Source of the DNA: Rhodococcus sp. ABRD24
Lineage (GTDB): Bacteria; Actinomycetota; Actinomycetes; Mycobacteriales; Mycobacteriaceae
Assembly (NCBI RefSeq): GCF_004328705.1
Contig: NZ_CP035319.1
Span: forward strand, 1,364,001 to 1,428,000
Reading direction: 5' to 3'
DNA: 64,000 nt
Shown here: positions 1-8,540 of the stretch, piece by piece
Numbering within the stretch: position 1 is the stretch's first letter
How the letters are laid out: every line of letters starts with the position of its first letter
The notes under the pieces: generated by a model
The model's database searches: none
The model's input: only the letters and a program-made list of their open reading frames with translations
What the model was told of the DNA's origin: nothing
Made by a program: the position numbers and the translations under genes

Positions 1-249
1 GAAAAGCCCGACGACCCCCGCGCCCGTCAAGGCCGTGTGCACGAGGCCGTCGGCCGCGGACACGGCGAGCTTGGTCGAGTTTCCGCTCATGAAAGAGACG
101 AAGAACCCGCCGAGAGTGATGAAACCCATCGCGTCCACGAATCCGGCCATGCCGGAGAGGAATACCGCGACGACGATCAAGCCCCGCGGATAGTGAATCA
201 CCATGTCTGGACGATAGTCCCGAGGCCGCATGACCACCGCCCTGGGCAT
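1..249 (-). CDS. DUF1275 (YoaK-like) membrane protein, N-terminal part, cut by window edge
   Basis: Read on the minus strand, positions 249 to 1 are open for 83 codons and run off the left edge. The segment ending in VSFMSGNSTKLAV, preceded by a hydrophobic stretch with MAGFVDAMGF and TLGGFF, is the typical first part of the DUF1275/YoaK family of multi-pass inner-membrane proteins of unknown function. In-frame ATG codons at 249 and 231 are both possible starts; an AGGAG lies rather far upstream of the first. The frame is absent from simple ATG-to-stop listings because the stop lies outside the window. It neighbours IS debris, so its original context is unclear. Confidence 0.7.
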   Translation of the reverse strand, partial: MPRAVVMRPRDYRPDMVIHYPRGLIVVAVFLSGMAGFVDAMGFITLGGFFVSFMSGNSTKLAVSAADGLVHTALTGAGVVGLF

Positions 250-268
250 CGCGCCTGGAGCGTGTCTC

Positions 269-660
269 CTATTCGTCGAGGGACCTCAGCCAGATGCGCA
301 CCGCCGAGAGGACCACACCCGCACGGTAGGTGGGTCCGAGTTCGTCGTAGCGTGAGGCCAGTCCACGCCACTGCCCGAAGGTCGCGGAGGACTGTTCGAC
401 GATGTTGCGGCCCTTGTATTTCGCGGTGTCAAAGCCGACCCGGCAGCCACCGCGGCTGCCCCGCCGGAGGCGGTAGCGCTTCTGGTCGTCGGGTTCGGGC
501 TCGTCCAGACCCGATCCGGGCACCGACAATGCGTTCATCAGGATCGGGAACATTGGCGAGTTACCGGCCTGACCTGGACCGATCAGCAGGACGAGAGGGC
601 GGCCCCGACCTCCGCCTCCCTCAATCGAGTTCGTCTGCGAAGCGCTCTTCGGATGTCGTG
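269..660 (-). mobile_element. IS5-family transposase remnant
   Basis: A minus-strand reading frame carries two segments typical of IS5-group DDE transposases. A middle piece with RGRPLVLLIGPGQAGNSPMF resembles the region around the second catalytic Asp. A tail with FDTAKYKGRNIVEQ, QWRGLASRYDELGPTY and a final IWLRSL resembles the C-terminus with the DDE Glu. The usual N-terminal half is missing and the joining sequence is degenerate, so this is a dead fragment. I could not identify matching terminal inverted repeats. Confidence 0.75.
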
Positions 661-724
661 GCCCGGGTCGACAACACTGCGGCACTCAGTCTACGACCAG
701 TCCGATTCGAATTCTGTTCACACT

Positions 725-950
725 CAATATGATCGGACGATCAAAGAGCTCGACGAGAAGCTCCCGAACGTCGCCGACCACCACGACGGAGCCGCCCGAG
801 GCGATCTCCTCCCGTTCACCGGATCCCCGAAACGGATCTGGCGAAAAATCTCCCGCACCGCGGCGACACCCCCGACGCCGCCAGCGAACCCGCAGAGGAG
901 GTCACACCTGCCCGGCACAGGACCCACCGCAGCTCCAAGCCTCGACAATT
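725..950 (+). mobile_element. Possible IS256 (Mutator)-family transposase C-terminal remnant
   Basis: A plus-strand frame contains LDEKLPNVAD, ARGDLLPFTG and SPKRIWRKI. These are spaced like the stretch of Mutator transposases in which the element disables a ladder of Asp residues before the conserved IWRxIWSxNPxER motif. The motif itself decays after IWRKI. The match is by eye only and no ends were found. The rest of 661-1063 shows no other gene apart from the operator-like palindrome at 970-996. Confidence 0.35.
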
Positions 951-969
951 GGACTGCTACTCAACCTTG

Positions 970-996
970 AAACCGGACTGTATCGCAGTCCGATTT
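970..996. promoter_or_regulatory. Palindromic operator candidate upstream of flavin monooxygenase
   Basis: AAACCGGACTG (970-980) and CAGTCCGATTT (986-996) are inverted repeats matching at 10 of 11 positions with a 5-base spacer. The site sits 68 bases before the monooxygenase start at 1064, a usual place for a TetR- or LysR-type operator. No regulator gene lies beside it. Confidence 0.5.
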
Positions 997-1063
997 CGGA
1001 ACTAGGCTCCTGACCTGAGGAAACAGGGGAATCCCCCTTGTGAACAGATACGGAAGGTGATCG

Positions 1064-2701
1064 ATGGACAGCCCCGTGATGATTGTCGGGCGTGGACCGG
1101 TCGGCATGACGACTGCGCTGCTGCTCGCTCGCTGGGGCGTACCCAGTGTGATCGTTGATCCGATGCGCGCAGATCAGACTCTGCCAGGTTCCAAAGCCGT
1201 CCTCATCGCAGGACACGTGATCGCCATAACGGACCCGATCGGCATCGGTACCACCATCGCCGATGAGGGCGTTGCCTGGACGAAGACACGTACATTCATT
1301 CGGGGCAAGGAGATCTCGGCAACCGATGTGTCGACGGCTCCCGGTTTGCTTCCCAAGCTCGTCAACCTGACCCAAAAGCGCGTCGAGGAACTCTTACTCG
1401 AGCGACTGCTTGCCGAACCCCTGATTACAGTCATGTCCGAGTCCACCGTGCTCGATTTCGTCGACGACGGGGACCGTGTCAAAGTTCGGGTCGAAACATC
1501 ATCTGGGGAGAAAGTGCTCACGACCTCCTGGTTGGTGGGGTGCGATGGTTCACGGTCGACCGTTCGCAAGACGCTCGGCATTCCCTTCGAGGGTTACGGC
1601 CACGAGGAGAACTTCTTCATCGTGGACATCAGTGCTGATCTGCCTTTCCCCAACGAGCGACACTTCCACTTCGACCCGGAGTTCAACCCCGGCCGAACCG
1701 TTCTCATCCATCCTCAGCCGAACTCCACGTGGCATCTCGACTGGCAGGTCGGGCCGGACGTCGACGCTGAAGAGGAGAAGGCATCCGGAAGGCTCGACCA
1801 GCGAATTCGGTCGATCATCGGAGGCGTCGACTACGACCTGCACTGGTTCACGACCTACCAGTTCAAGCAGCTGCGTGCCCGTGACTTCCGCAAGGGGCGC
1901 TGCTTCCTTGTCGGCGATGCCGCGCACCTGACAAGCCCCTATGGGGCGAGAGGCATGAACTCGGGTCTCGCTGACGCAGAGAACCTTGCGTGGCGCCTGG
2001 CGCTTGTCGTACGTGGCGATGCAGCTGAGAGCCTTCTGGACGGCTACAGCACCGAGCGTGAGTACACTTCTACGGAGAACCTCGAAATCACTGGCGCGAC
2101 TGCACGATTCATGTGCCCCGGTACAACTCGGGAACGCCTCACTCGTCGGGCCACACTGGCAATCGCTAGGATGATCCCCGCTGCCCGTAGTCGGGTTGAC
2201 TCCGGGCAGATCTATGCCGCCGTCACGTACCCACCCGCGCTCCTCGGGTCGAATACCGAAGACAGTAGCGGTGTATCTGTCGGCACAATTGCCCCGGACA
2301 GCGTCATCCGAGCTGCCGACTCGTCTGTCACCAGGCTCGGGCAGCTCCTGCGCCACGGCGTTGCCCTGTTGATCTTCGCCGGCAGTGATCCCGCCCGACC
2401 CGGCGATGTTGCGAGGGATGTTCTCGACTCGGTACCGCCCGAACTGCCCTTCACTGTCGTGGAAGTCGTGCGTGGCGTGCCATCCGATACAGGCACCAGC
2501 CGTCACGTCCGAGTTCACGATGTCGACGGGTCCCTGCATGCGCAATGGTGTCCTCCGAGGGTTCCGGCCGACGGGCTGGCATACATCATTCGGCCGGACG
2601 CGTATGTCGCCGCACGGTCACCGTTGAACTCGAGACGAATCACCAACGCCCTCGACTCGATCTTCGAACTCCGAGTACCCGAGAAAGGAATGGTCCAATG
2701 A
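1064..2701 (+). CDS. FAD-dependent aromatic monooxygenase (PheA/TfdB-type)
   Basis: The protein has 545 residues, usual for group A flavoprotein hydroxylases that put one oxygen atom on an aromatic ring using NAD(P)H and FAD. The FAD dinucleotide motif GxGxxG is at residues 9-14 (GRGPVG), the DG motif (VGCDGSRSTVR) at about 158-168, and the second FAD motif (GDAAHLTSPYGARGMN) at about 284-299. A thioredoxin-like C-terminal region follows, as in phenol hydroxylase. Start ATG 1064 is preceded by GGAAGG. The stop overlaps the next start (ATGA), so it is translationally coupled to the Rid-family gene. It is probably the first enzyme of a small catabolic operon (1064-6199). The substrate cannot be read from sequence. 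Confidence 0.88.
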   Translation: MDSPVMIVGRGPVGMTTALLLARWGVPSVIVDPMRADQTLPGSKAVLIAGHVIAITDPIGIGTTIADEGVAWTKTRTFIRGKEISATDVSTAPGLLPKLVNLTQKRVEELLLERLLAEPLITVMSESTVLDFVDDGDRVKVRVETSSGEKVLTTSWLVGCDGSRSTVRKTLGIPFEGYGHEENFFIVDISADLPFPNERHFHFDPEFNPGRTVLIHPQPNSTWHLDWQVGPDVDAEEEKASGRLDQRIRSIIGGVDYDLHWFTTYQFKQLRARDFRKGRCFLVGDAAHLTSPYGARGMNSGLADAENLAWRLALVVRGDAAESLLDGYSTEREYTSTENLEITGATARFMCPGTTRERLTRRATLAIARMIPAARSRVDSGQIYAAVTYPPALLGSNTEDSSGVSVGTIAPDSVIRAADSSVTRLGQLLRHGVALLIFAGSDPARPGDVARDVLDSVPPELPFTVVEVVRGVPSDTGTSRHVRVHDVDGSLHAQWCPPRVPADGLAYIIRPDAYVAARSPLNSRRITNALDSIFELRVPEKGMVQ

Positions 2702-3099
2702 CCAACACCGCAATCACCGCCGAGAACCTACCCAACGCTGCGGCTGAGAAGTTCCGCTATTCGTTCGGCGTGCAGTCCGGATCTACGCTGCGCATCTCTG
2801 GCCAAGTTGCTCTGAAGGAGGGCGCTGTCGTCGGAGTTGATGACATCGCGGTCCAAGCTCACCAGGTCTTCGAGAACCTCAAGGCCGTGGTCGAAGCCGC
2901 CGGTGGATCGATGCACGACCTCGTGGAGACGACGACCTACGTGACCGATCGCAACCACCTGGGTGCGGTGAATGACGCGCGGGTCGAGTACATCGACGGT
3001 CCCGTCCCTCCGACGAGCACCCTCATCGTGGTCGCTGGTCTGGCACGACCGGAGTTCCTCGTCGAAATCAGCGCGGTCGCTGAGCTCGGCTCGAACTGA
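2698..3099 (+). CDS. RidA/YjgF/YER057c-family protein
   Basis: 133 residues, the normal length for the Rid family of trimeric enamine/imine deaminases; relatives act in 2-aminomuconate and similar pathways. The start ATG at 2698 overlaps the monooxygenase stop, which settles the start over a longer in-frame extension. The C-terminal signature region reads PPTSTLIVVAGL then FLVEISAV. Canonical RidA has PARS there, with the Arg binding the substrate carboxylate; here Thr occupies that place. This points to one of the Rid subgroups lacking the catalytic Arg rather than true RidA. Its role next to the monooxygenase may be tautomerisation or hydrolysis of a ring intermediate (inference). Confidence 0.85.
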   Translation: MTNTAITAENLPNAAAEKFRYSFGVQSGSTLRISGQVALKEGAVVGVDDIAVQAHQVFENLKAVVEAAGGSMHDLVETTTYVTDRNHLGAVNDARVEYIDGPVPPTSTLIVVAGLARPEFLVEISAVAELGSN

Positions 3100-3186
3100 C
3101 TTCCCGCCGCCCCGGTATGCCCGATCCATGTGGCGGTCTCACCGGGGCGGCGTTGTCTCAACACGATCACATCGAAAGGAAACCGC

Positions 3187-4146
3187 ATGAGTATGGATTT
3201 CGCGTCCTCAGCAGATCTCGGCGAGAAGGAACAGATGCTGGAGGTGCTCGCGGACGGCGTCTACGCACTCACCGCCGATGGGGACCCGAACATCGGCGCA
3301 ATCGAGGGCGACGATTTCCTCGTCTGCTTCGAGGCGCTCGCAACCCCTGTAGCCGCGAGCAAGTGGCTTGCTCGGCTTCGGGAGCACACGGACAAGCCGA
3401 TTCGCTACCTCGTCTTGTCCCACTATCATGCCGTTCGTGTGCTCGGTGCGTCCGCGTTCAACGCAGAGCAGATTGTCGCCCACGAGACCACGGCAGCCCT
3501 CATCGCCGAGCGCGGCAAGGAGGACTGGGAATCGGAATTCGGGCGGATGCCCCGATTGGCGGCTGGTGCCGAGACCGTTCCCGGGCTGACATGGCCGACC
3601 GTCACGTTCGCGGACCGCATGACGATCAACTTGGGAGAAAAGCGGGGCAACCTCGTACTTCAGCACTTTGGTCGTGGTCACACCGAAGGCGATATCGTCG
3701 CCTGGTTGCCCCGTCAGAAGATCCTGTTCGCCGGCGATCTCGTCGAAGCTCAGGCCGCTCTCTACACCGGTGACGCCTTCCATCGCGAGTGGTCCACGAC
3801 GACCCTTGACGCTCTCGAGGCACTGCAGGCAGCCGTGCTCATCGGCGGTCGTGGTGCTGTGTCACACGGTCGCGAGGCGGTCGACGGAGCGATCGAGCAG
3901 ACGCGCCACTTCATTCAGGTGATGCTGGCAGAGGTCGGTGCGGTGCAGCAGCGCGGGGGAACTCTCAAGGATGCGTTCAACGCGGTCCACTCAGCACTGT
4001 TCGATCAGTACGGGCACTGGCCCATTTTCGAACACTGCCTTCCGTTTGATGTTTCGCGAGTGTGGGACGAGTTGTCCGGGATCGAACGTCCCGTGATCTG
4101 GACCGCGGAGCGCGATCGGCAAATCTGGGATCAGCTGCAGGGGTAG
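3187..4146 (+). CDS. Metallo-beta-lactamase-fold hydrolase with altered metal motif
   Basis: 319 residues. Start ATG 3187 has AAAGGA 6 bases upstream and is preferred over the upstream frame extension. Metallo-beta-lactamase landmarks are present: LSHYHAVR at residues 78-84, GHTEGD with His165, and the FAGD Asp184. In the family the first motif is HxHxDH; here it is His79-Tyr-His81-Ala-Val-Arg84, so both ligands of the second metal are replaced. The protein may bind a single metal or be catalytically divergent. It is the third gene of the monooxygenase operon, 87 bases after the Rid gene, and may open a ring or lactone product (inference). Confidence 0.8.
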   Translation: MSMDFASSADLGEKEQMLEVLADGVYALTADGDPNIGAIEGDDFLVCFEALATPVAASKWLARLREHTDKPIRYLVLSHYHAVRVLGASAFNAEQIVAHETTAALIAERGKEDWESEFGRMPRLAAGAETVPGLTWPTVTFADRMTINLGEKRGNLVLQHFGRGHTEGDIVAWLPRQKILFAGDLVEAQAALYTGDAFHREWSTTTLDALEALQAAVLIGGRGAVSHGREAVDGAIEQTRHFIQVMLAEVGAVQQRGGTLKDAFNAVHSALFDQYGHWPIFEHCLPFDVSRVWDELSGIERPVIWTAERDRQIWDQLQG

Positions 4147-4149
4147 GAA

Positions 4150-4765
4150 GCGCCACTGGCTACCGGCGTCGGCGTGGCATCGGTGGGTATTGATCGGACT
4201 GGATCGGTCCGTACTCCAGCTGCCCGCTGCAGTCAGGTGGCGCTCAAACCCACCCGAGGACGAATTGCGCACCCACCGGCCATTCGCTCACCGGGAGCAA
4301 TAGTCCGCACCGTGGACGATGTTGTGACACTGCACAACATCGTCGCTCAGCGACACAACGACAACACCAGACTCCCCCGTGAAACGAGGAACTGGGCCGG
4401 AGGGCGAACCGATGTGGATCACCGCGGCCGGCACAGACGTTACGAACGTGCCACGCTCGTTCGGTGCCGGATCCTATACCGGCACCAGTCTTCTCCGCTG
4501 TGGACTACCTGGGGAACATCAACCTCGTTGCTGCAGAACAGTATCGAAATCCAGGCACCCGAGAAGACTTCACCTACACCCTCACACCGGTCGTGCCGAC
4601 CGTGCGGGTGGAAGCCGATGAACCCACTCATCTCATGACCCCGAAAAGCCCTGGGACGATGTCGGCTTCACCGCATGGTTCAACCAGACCGGGCAACCGG
4701 CCTCGTCAGTATGCGTCGGGCTGGACGATGAGGCCACCCGACTTCATCCAGATCCGAGATGCCAC
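4150..4765 (+). pseudogene. Amidase-signature enzyme, decayed remnant
   Basis: Directly after the metallo-hydrolase, scattered frames keep recognisable amidase-signature pieces. One reads SVGIDRTGSVRTPAARCS then VALKPTRGRI and GAIVRTVDDV (4160-4340), corresponding to the Gly/Ser-rich signature in which the catalytic Ser lies. The frame around 4662-4725 gives GFTAWFNQTGQPASSVCVGL, the C-terminal TGQPAxSVPxG block. The N-terminus with the catalytic Lys and much of the middle are gone and frames shift, so this is a dead gene. It suggests the operon once also hydrolysed an amide. Confidence 0.75.
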
Positions 4766-4834
4766 CCCGACCGCCTAGCCGGGGCCCTAATGCAGTCTGT
4801 GCCCCACTCATCCACCGAAACCAAGCGAGACCCA

Positions 4835-6199
4835 ATGACCACTCCCAATCCCGAAGCAGGCGACGCAACGTCAGGACGCCGGCGCGCGGTGATCTCGAGC
4901 TTCGTCGGCACAACCATCGAATGGTACGACTTCTTTCTATACGGATCCGCGGCTGCGCTGATCTTTGGCCCGCAGTTCTTCCCGTCACTGAGTCCACTGG
5001 CGGGAGCGTTGGCGTCATTCGGCACCTTCGCCGTCGGATTCATCGCCCGCCCTATCGGCGCTATGGTCATGGGCTACTTCGGCGACCGAGTCGGCCGCAA
5101 ATCAGTCCTCGTGGCATCGCTGATGCTCATGGGACTGTCTACCGTCCTCATCGGTCTCCTGCCCGCCTATGAGTCGATCGGCGTCTGGGCGCCGATCCTC
5201 CTGATCGTCTTGCGCTTGCTTCAGGGAATCGGTGTCGGCGGCGAATGGGGCGGCGCCGCGTTGATGAGCGTCGAGCACGCACCCAAGGGCCGCAGAGGAC
5301 TCTTCGGTGCATTTCCCCAGATGGGGATGCCGGCTGGCATGATCTTTGCGAATCTTGCCCTTCTGACGGTCAGCACGTCGATGCCGCAAGAGCAGTTCGC
5401 GTCCTGGGGGTGGCGGATCCCATTCCTTGCCAGCGCCGTCCTGATCCTTGTTGGCCTGTACATCCGCATCGGCGTCGAAGAGAGCCCCTACTTCAAGAAG
5501 ACACTCACCGCCGCGGCGGTTGTCCGAAATCCGATCTCCGAGGTATTGAAGAACCATTGGCGAGCAGTGCTCCTCGGCGGCGGAACCTTCATCGCGTCGA
5601 ACGCCATCGGTTACCTCTTCATGGTGTATCTGTTGAGCTACGGGACGAAGACCCTTGGGCTCGAGCGGAACACTGTGCTGATTGCCGCGCTGATAGGTTC
5701 AGCGACCCAGTTCGTCATGCTTCCCGTATACGGGTATATTTCGGACTTCGTAGGCCGAAAGCGTGTGTACCTCTTCGCCACTGGCGGGACTCTGGTCTGG
5801 AGCCTCGCGTTCTTCCCCTTGATCGATACGCGATCGACCCCGGTGATCATCCTGTCCGTCTTCGTTCTGGCACTGCTTGTTGCAGGCACATTCGCAGCGC
5901 AGGGAGCGATGTTCTCCGAACTGTTCCCAACGAGTGTCAGGTACTCGGGAGCTTCCCTCGCGTATCAGATCGGCGCAGTCTTCGGCGGCGGGTTCGCACC
6001 GATGATCGCCACTGCACTGCATGGCTCCTTCGACACCAGCGCACCGGTGGTCATCTATATGGTGACTCTGTGTGTCATCAGCCTAGTTTGCATCGCGCTG
6101 ATCAGGGAAACCTCCGCCCGCAGCCTCGATGAGTTCGACCAACCTTCTGCACCTGGAGGGGCAGAGCAGCGTCGTTCCGCAGTGCAGCACATCGCATAG
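4835..6199 (+). CDS. MFS transporter, metabolite:H+ symporter (MHS) family, copy 1
   Basis: 454 residues with about 12 hydrophobic segments. FVGTTIEWYDFFLYGSAAAL near the N-terminus and the cytoplasmic loop motif GDRVGRKSVL are typical of the metabolite:H+ symporters (ShiA/KgtP/ProP-like), which import organic acids with protons. LLQGIGVGGEWGGA in the fourth segment is also diagnostic. Start ATG 4835 is chosen because the longer frame runs into the amidase remnant. A second copy lies at 9024-10370 and is nearly identical except at both ends. The perfect hairpin after the stop ends the transcript. Likely the uptake system for the operon's substrate. Confidence 0.88.
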   Translation: MTTPNPEAGDATSGRRRAVISSFVGTTIEWYDFFLYGSAAALIFGPQFFPSLSPLAGALASFGTFAVGFIARPIGAMVMGYFGDRVGRKSVLVASLMLMGLSTVLIGLLPAYESIGVWAPILLIVLRLLQGIGVGGEWGGAALMSVEHAPKGRRGLFGAFPQMGMPAGMIFANLALLTVSTSMPQEQFASWGWRIPFLASAVLILVGLYIRIGVEESPYFKKTLTAAAVVRNPISEVLKNHWRAVLLGGGTFIASNAIGYLFMVYLLSYGTKTLGLERNTVLIAALIGSATQFVMLPVYGYISDFVGRKRVYLFATGGTLVWSLAFFPLIDTRSTPVIILSVFVLALLVAGTFAAQGAMFSELFPTSVRYSGASLAYQIGAVFGGGFAPMIATALHGSFDTSAPVVIYMVTLCVISLVCIALIRETSARSLDEFDQPSAPGGAEQRRSAVQHIA

Positions 6200-6208
6200 C
6201 GACGGCGT

Positions 6209-6255
6209 AGGCCTGTGGGCGAGTCCAGCAGCGTGCTGGACTCGCCCACAGGCCT
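6209..6255 (+). terminator. Strong intrinsic terminator hairpin
   Basis: A perfect 22-base inverted repeat (6209-6230 and 6234-6255) with a 3-base GCG loop starts 10 bases after the MFS stop. It is followed by TTCGGGG rather than a T-run, as is common in high-GC actinobacteria. Confidence 0.85.
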
Positions 6256-6289
6256 TTCGGGGCCAGGCCTCCCTTGCCTTCTCGAAATG

Positions 6290-6840
6290 GCTCACTCTGG
6301 CGGCACGTACGGCACCCGATGGCGAACCACACCGCCCGTGCAAGGAAAACCGCTGCGGTAGCGCCTTTTTCATCGCCAAGGTGTTCGATACAGGAAAGAC
6401 GGAGGAGCCGTCGACGATAGAGTGGTCGACGATAGAGTGGTCGACGATAGAGTGCAGGTATACCTGGCCGCGCTTCGCGCCGCCGGACTTCGCTCGATCT
6501 GCGGCTCCGCCCTCGTCGCTGTTGCGCCTGTGGGCGCGCCACCTGCCACCGTCGACGGATCCGGCCCACTTTCTCCACGTCCAGGTGGGCGATGTGCCGG
6601 ACCAGGTATCGCCCGTTTCCAGGTCTCGATCCGTTCAACGATGTCGAGTGGTACTGCGTTCGGGCTGGTGCACGGGGCCAGGACCGGCACTGGGGCGCCC
6701 TCGCCAGCATCGCCAGCAGTCGTCCCATGCACTGGCGCAGGCCCGAGATTCCCATCTCGGCGGCGACGTGAGCGTGGTGTGTATGGGTTCAGGACGTGTT
6801 TGACCCGGTAGTCATCGGGACAGACCCGACCGGTCACCGA
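6290..6840 (-). mobile_element. IS481-family transposase remnant
   Basis: Minus-strand frames keep IS481 pieces in order: HVAAEMGIS (helix-turn-helix), TSPNAVPLDIVERIE (linker), HIAHLDVEKVGRI (the DDE HVDVKKLGRI block), RYxCT then HSIVD repeats (where IVDDHS is expected), and EKGATAAVFLARAVWF (the DEKGATAAAFW block). Several frameshifts separate them, so the element is dead. The IVDDHS segment has been multiplied by the 15-base tandem repeat at 6410-6454. No intact ends were seen. Nothing else is evident in 6256-6952. Confidence 0.7.
6410..6454. repeat. Three perfect 15-base tandem repeats
   Basis: The unit GTCGACGATAGAGTG occurs three times without a mismatch. Read on the minus strand in the old transposase frame it encodes repeated HSIVD, at the position of the catalytic Asp region of the IS481 remnant. 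It is probably a replication-slippage expansion in dead sequence. Confidence 0.9.
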
Positions 6841-6952
6841 CCCGGGGGATCGCGATGCGTGTCTTCAACAGCAGCCTGAACCCGATGGAAGACCGACAAT
6901 CGACAACACTTCATCAGCCTTAGATCCAAAAAATGTACTTGCAGTCAGCGGT

Positions 6953-8368
6953 TCACAATTCGCTTGCAACCATGGCGAGGGTTTCTATGCCCTTCAAAAT
7001 TCGATGTGCAGGTATGGCGCCGTACCCAAGGACAATACTACGGCGGTCCCTGTATTCGATCGGAACCTCTTCACTCATACAATATCGGGATACCGGATAG
7101 ATTCGAACCTGCCGCCGAGCTGACAATTCCGTGAACTCTGACACTGATCCCGCCCCAAGATCCGCCATCAGATGAAGCCCCGCCGAGATACCCCGCACGT
7201 CTACGTTCGGGAAGAACGCCAACATCGCCGCGACCATTTGCTGCCGACGATTGGCGTACTCCTTGCGCATTCGGCGCAAATGTCTTTCGAATCCACCACT
7301 GGAAAGATATTCCGCGAACGTCAGCTGACTTATCGCAGAAACGCTGGGATCAATGGCACGCACCGCATCCAGAGCTAAGTCTCTCCATTGCGGCGGAAGG
7401 ACCATCCAACCGATCCGCAGGGCCGGTGCCAGGCTCTTACTGACGGACCCAATCAGCACAACTCGCTCCGGACACATTCCTTGGATTGCGGCGAGCGGGT
7501 GGCGGTCGTATCGAAATTCGGAGTCGTAATCGTCCTCGATAATGACGCCATCGACCGCTTCTGCCCACTCGATCAACGCAGCTCGTCGTCTTGGCGACAT
7601 CACAGAACCAGTGGGGAACTGGTGCGCAGGTGCGACAAGTACTGCGCGCGCGCCACTCTTGATCAAATCGGTGACCATGAGACCCTCGTCGTCGACGCCA
7701 ACAGCGATGGGGTCCAAACCAGAACCGTCAAACGGTGCCCGGAGCGGAATCCAGCCGGGGTGCTCGACCGCGATGCGATCGAAGCCTCGTGCATGCAGGG
7801 TTCTCGCCATAACCGATACCGCATGCACCGCCCCGTTGGTGATGACCAGGTCATCGGCAACAGCGACTACCCCCCTCACGCGCCCAAGGTAGGCCGCCAG
7901 GGCCGCTCTGAGATCTCGGATGCCGGATGCCGGACCGTAGTCGAAGGCCGAGGTTGGAGCGGCGGCAAGCGCTGATTTTGCCGCCGCGAGCCACTCATGC
8001 CGGGGAAACAGCGACAGGTCGGGGGTTCCTGCACCGAAATCGTATCTCCACGAAGTGTTTCCGAATTCAGGTTGCCGGGGGCGATCACGAGTCGGAGCTA
8101 TCGCCTGAACATAGGTTCCCGACCCTGTCGACGAGACGAAGTAGCCCTCTGCAACCAGCTGCTCGTAGGCCTGGACGACTACCCACCGGGAACACCCGAG
8201 TTGATCCGCCAGTACACGCGTCGCGGGCAGCCTTGCACCCGTAGGCAGTTGACCCCGTCGAACAGCTGCTCGCAAGCTCTGCTCGAGTTGGCGAGTCAGG
8301 CTCGGATGCCCCGACGATCGATTCCATTCGATCCCCAACCGCGGAGAATTGGTCTTGTCTTCTGGCAC
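6953..8368 (-). CDS. MocR-type GntR transcriptional regulator with aminotransferase-like domain
   Basis: 471 residues. An N-terminal GntR winged helix (about 25-85, with LPATRVLADQLGCSRWVVVQ) is joined to a fold-type I PLP aminotransferase-like domain (about 110-465). The PLP Lys is Lys311 in SVSKSLAPALRIGW and the phosphate/ring contacts are in EDDYDSEFRYD (278-288). The start is a GTG at 8368. MocR proteins sense PLP or an amino compound and usually control a neighbouring gene. This one is transcribed away from the second MFS copy at 9024 and may regulate either transporter. The 8369-9023 interval, including the AGTGG/CCACT palindrome at 8372-8387, is the likely control region. Confidence 0.88.
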   Translation of the reverse strand: MPEDKTNSPRLGIEWNRSSGHPSLTRQLEQSLRAAVRRGQLPTGARLPATRVLADQLGCSRWVVVQAYEQLVAEGYFVSSTGSGTYVQAIAPTRDRPRQPEFGNTSWRYDFGAGTPDLSLFPRHEWLAAAKSALAAAPTSAFDYGPASGIRDLRAALAAYLGRVRGVVAVADDLVITNGAVHAVSVMARTLHARGFDRIAVEHPGWIPLRAPFDGSGLDPIAVGVDDEGLMVTDLIKSGARAVLVAPAHQFPTGSVMSPRRRAALIEWAEAVDGVIIEDDYDSEFRYDRHPLAAIQGMCPERVVLIGSVSKSLAPALRIGWMVLPPQWRDLALDAVRAIDPSVSAISQLTFAEYLSSGGFERHLRRMRKEYANRRQQMVAAMLAFFPNVDVRGISAGLHLMADLGAGSVSEFTELSARRQVRIYPVSRYCMSEEVPIEYRDRRSIVLGYGAIPAHRILKGIETLAMVASEL

Positions 8369-8427
8369 AAAAGTGGACTATACCACTGACCGATTTGCTG
8401 AATACGCTTCTGAAACCCGTTGAGCGA

Positions 8428-8540
8428 GGGCGAATTTGCCCCGTGAACAGATCGGAAAAGGTGATCTATGGACAGCTCCAAGATGGTTGTCGGGCGCGGA
8501 CCGGTCGACATGACACCGGCGGTGCATGCCACGGGGATTG
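8428..8540 (+). pseudogene. Decayed copy of the flavin monooxygenase leader and 5-prime end
   Basis: The stretch GTGAACAGAT, a GGAA-rich ribosome site, GTGATC and ATGGACAGC followed by codons for SSKMVVGRGPVDMT closely repeats the leader and first 15 codons of the monooxygenase at 1064 (SPVMIVGRGPVGMT). Similarity then fades. Together with the second MFS copy downstream this shows that a monooxygenase-to-transporter segment was duplicated and that this copy lost its enzyme genes. Confidence 0.75.

Noticed and set aside
6410..6454. CRISPR array
   Set aside because: The repeats are directly adjacent without spacers and only 15 bases long.
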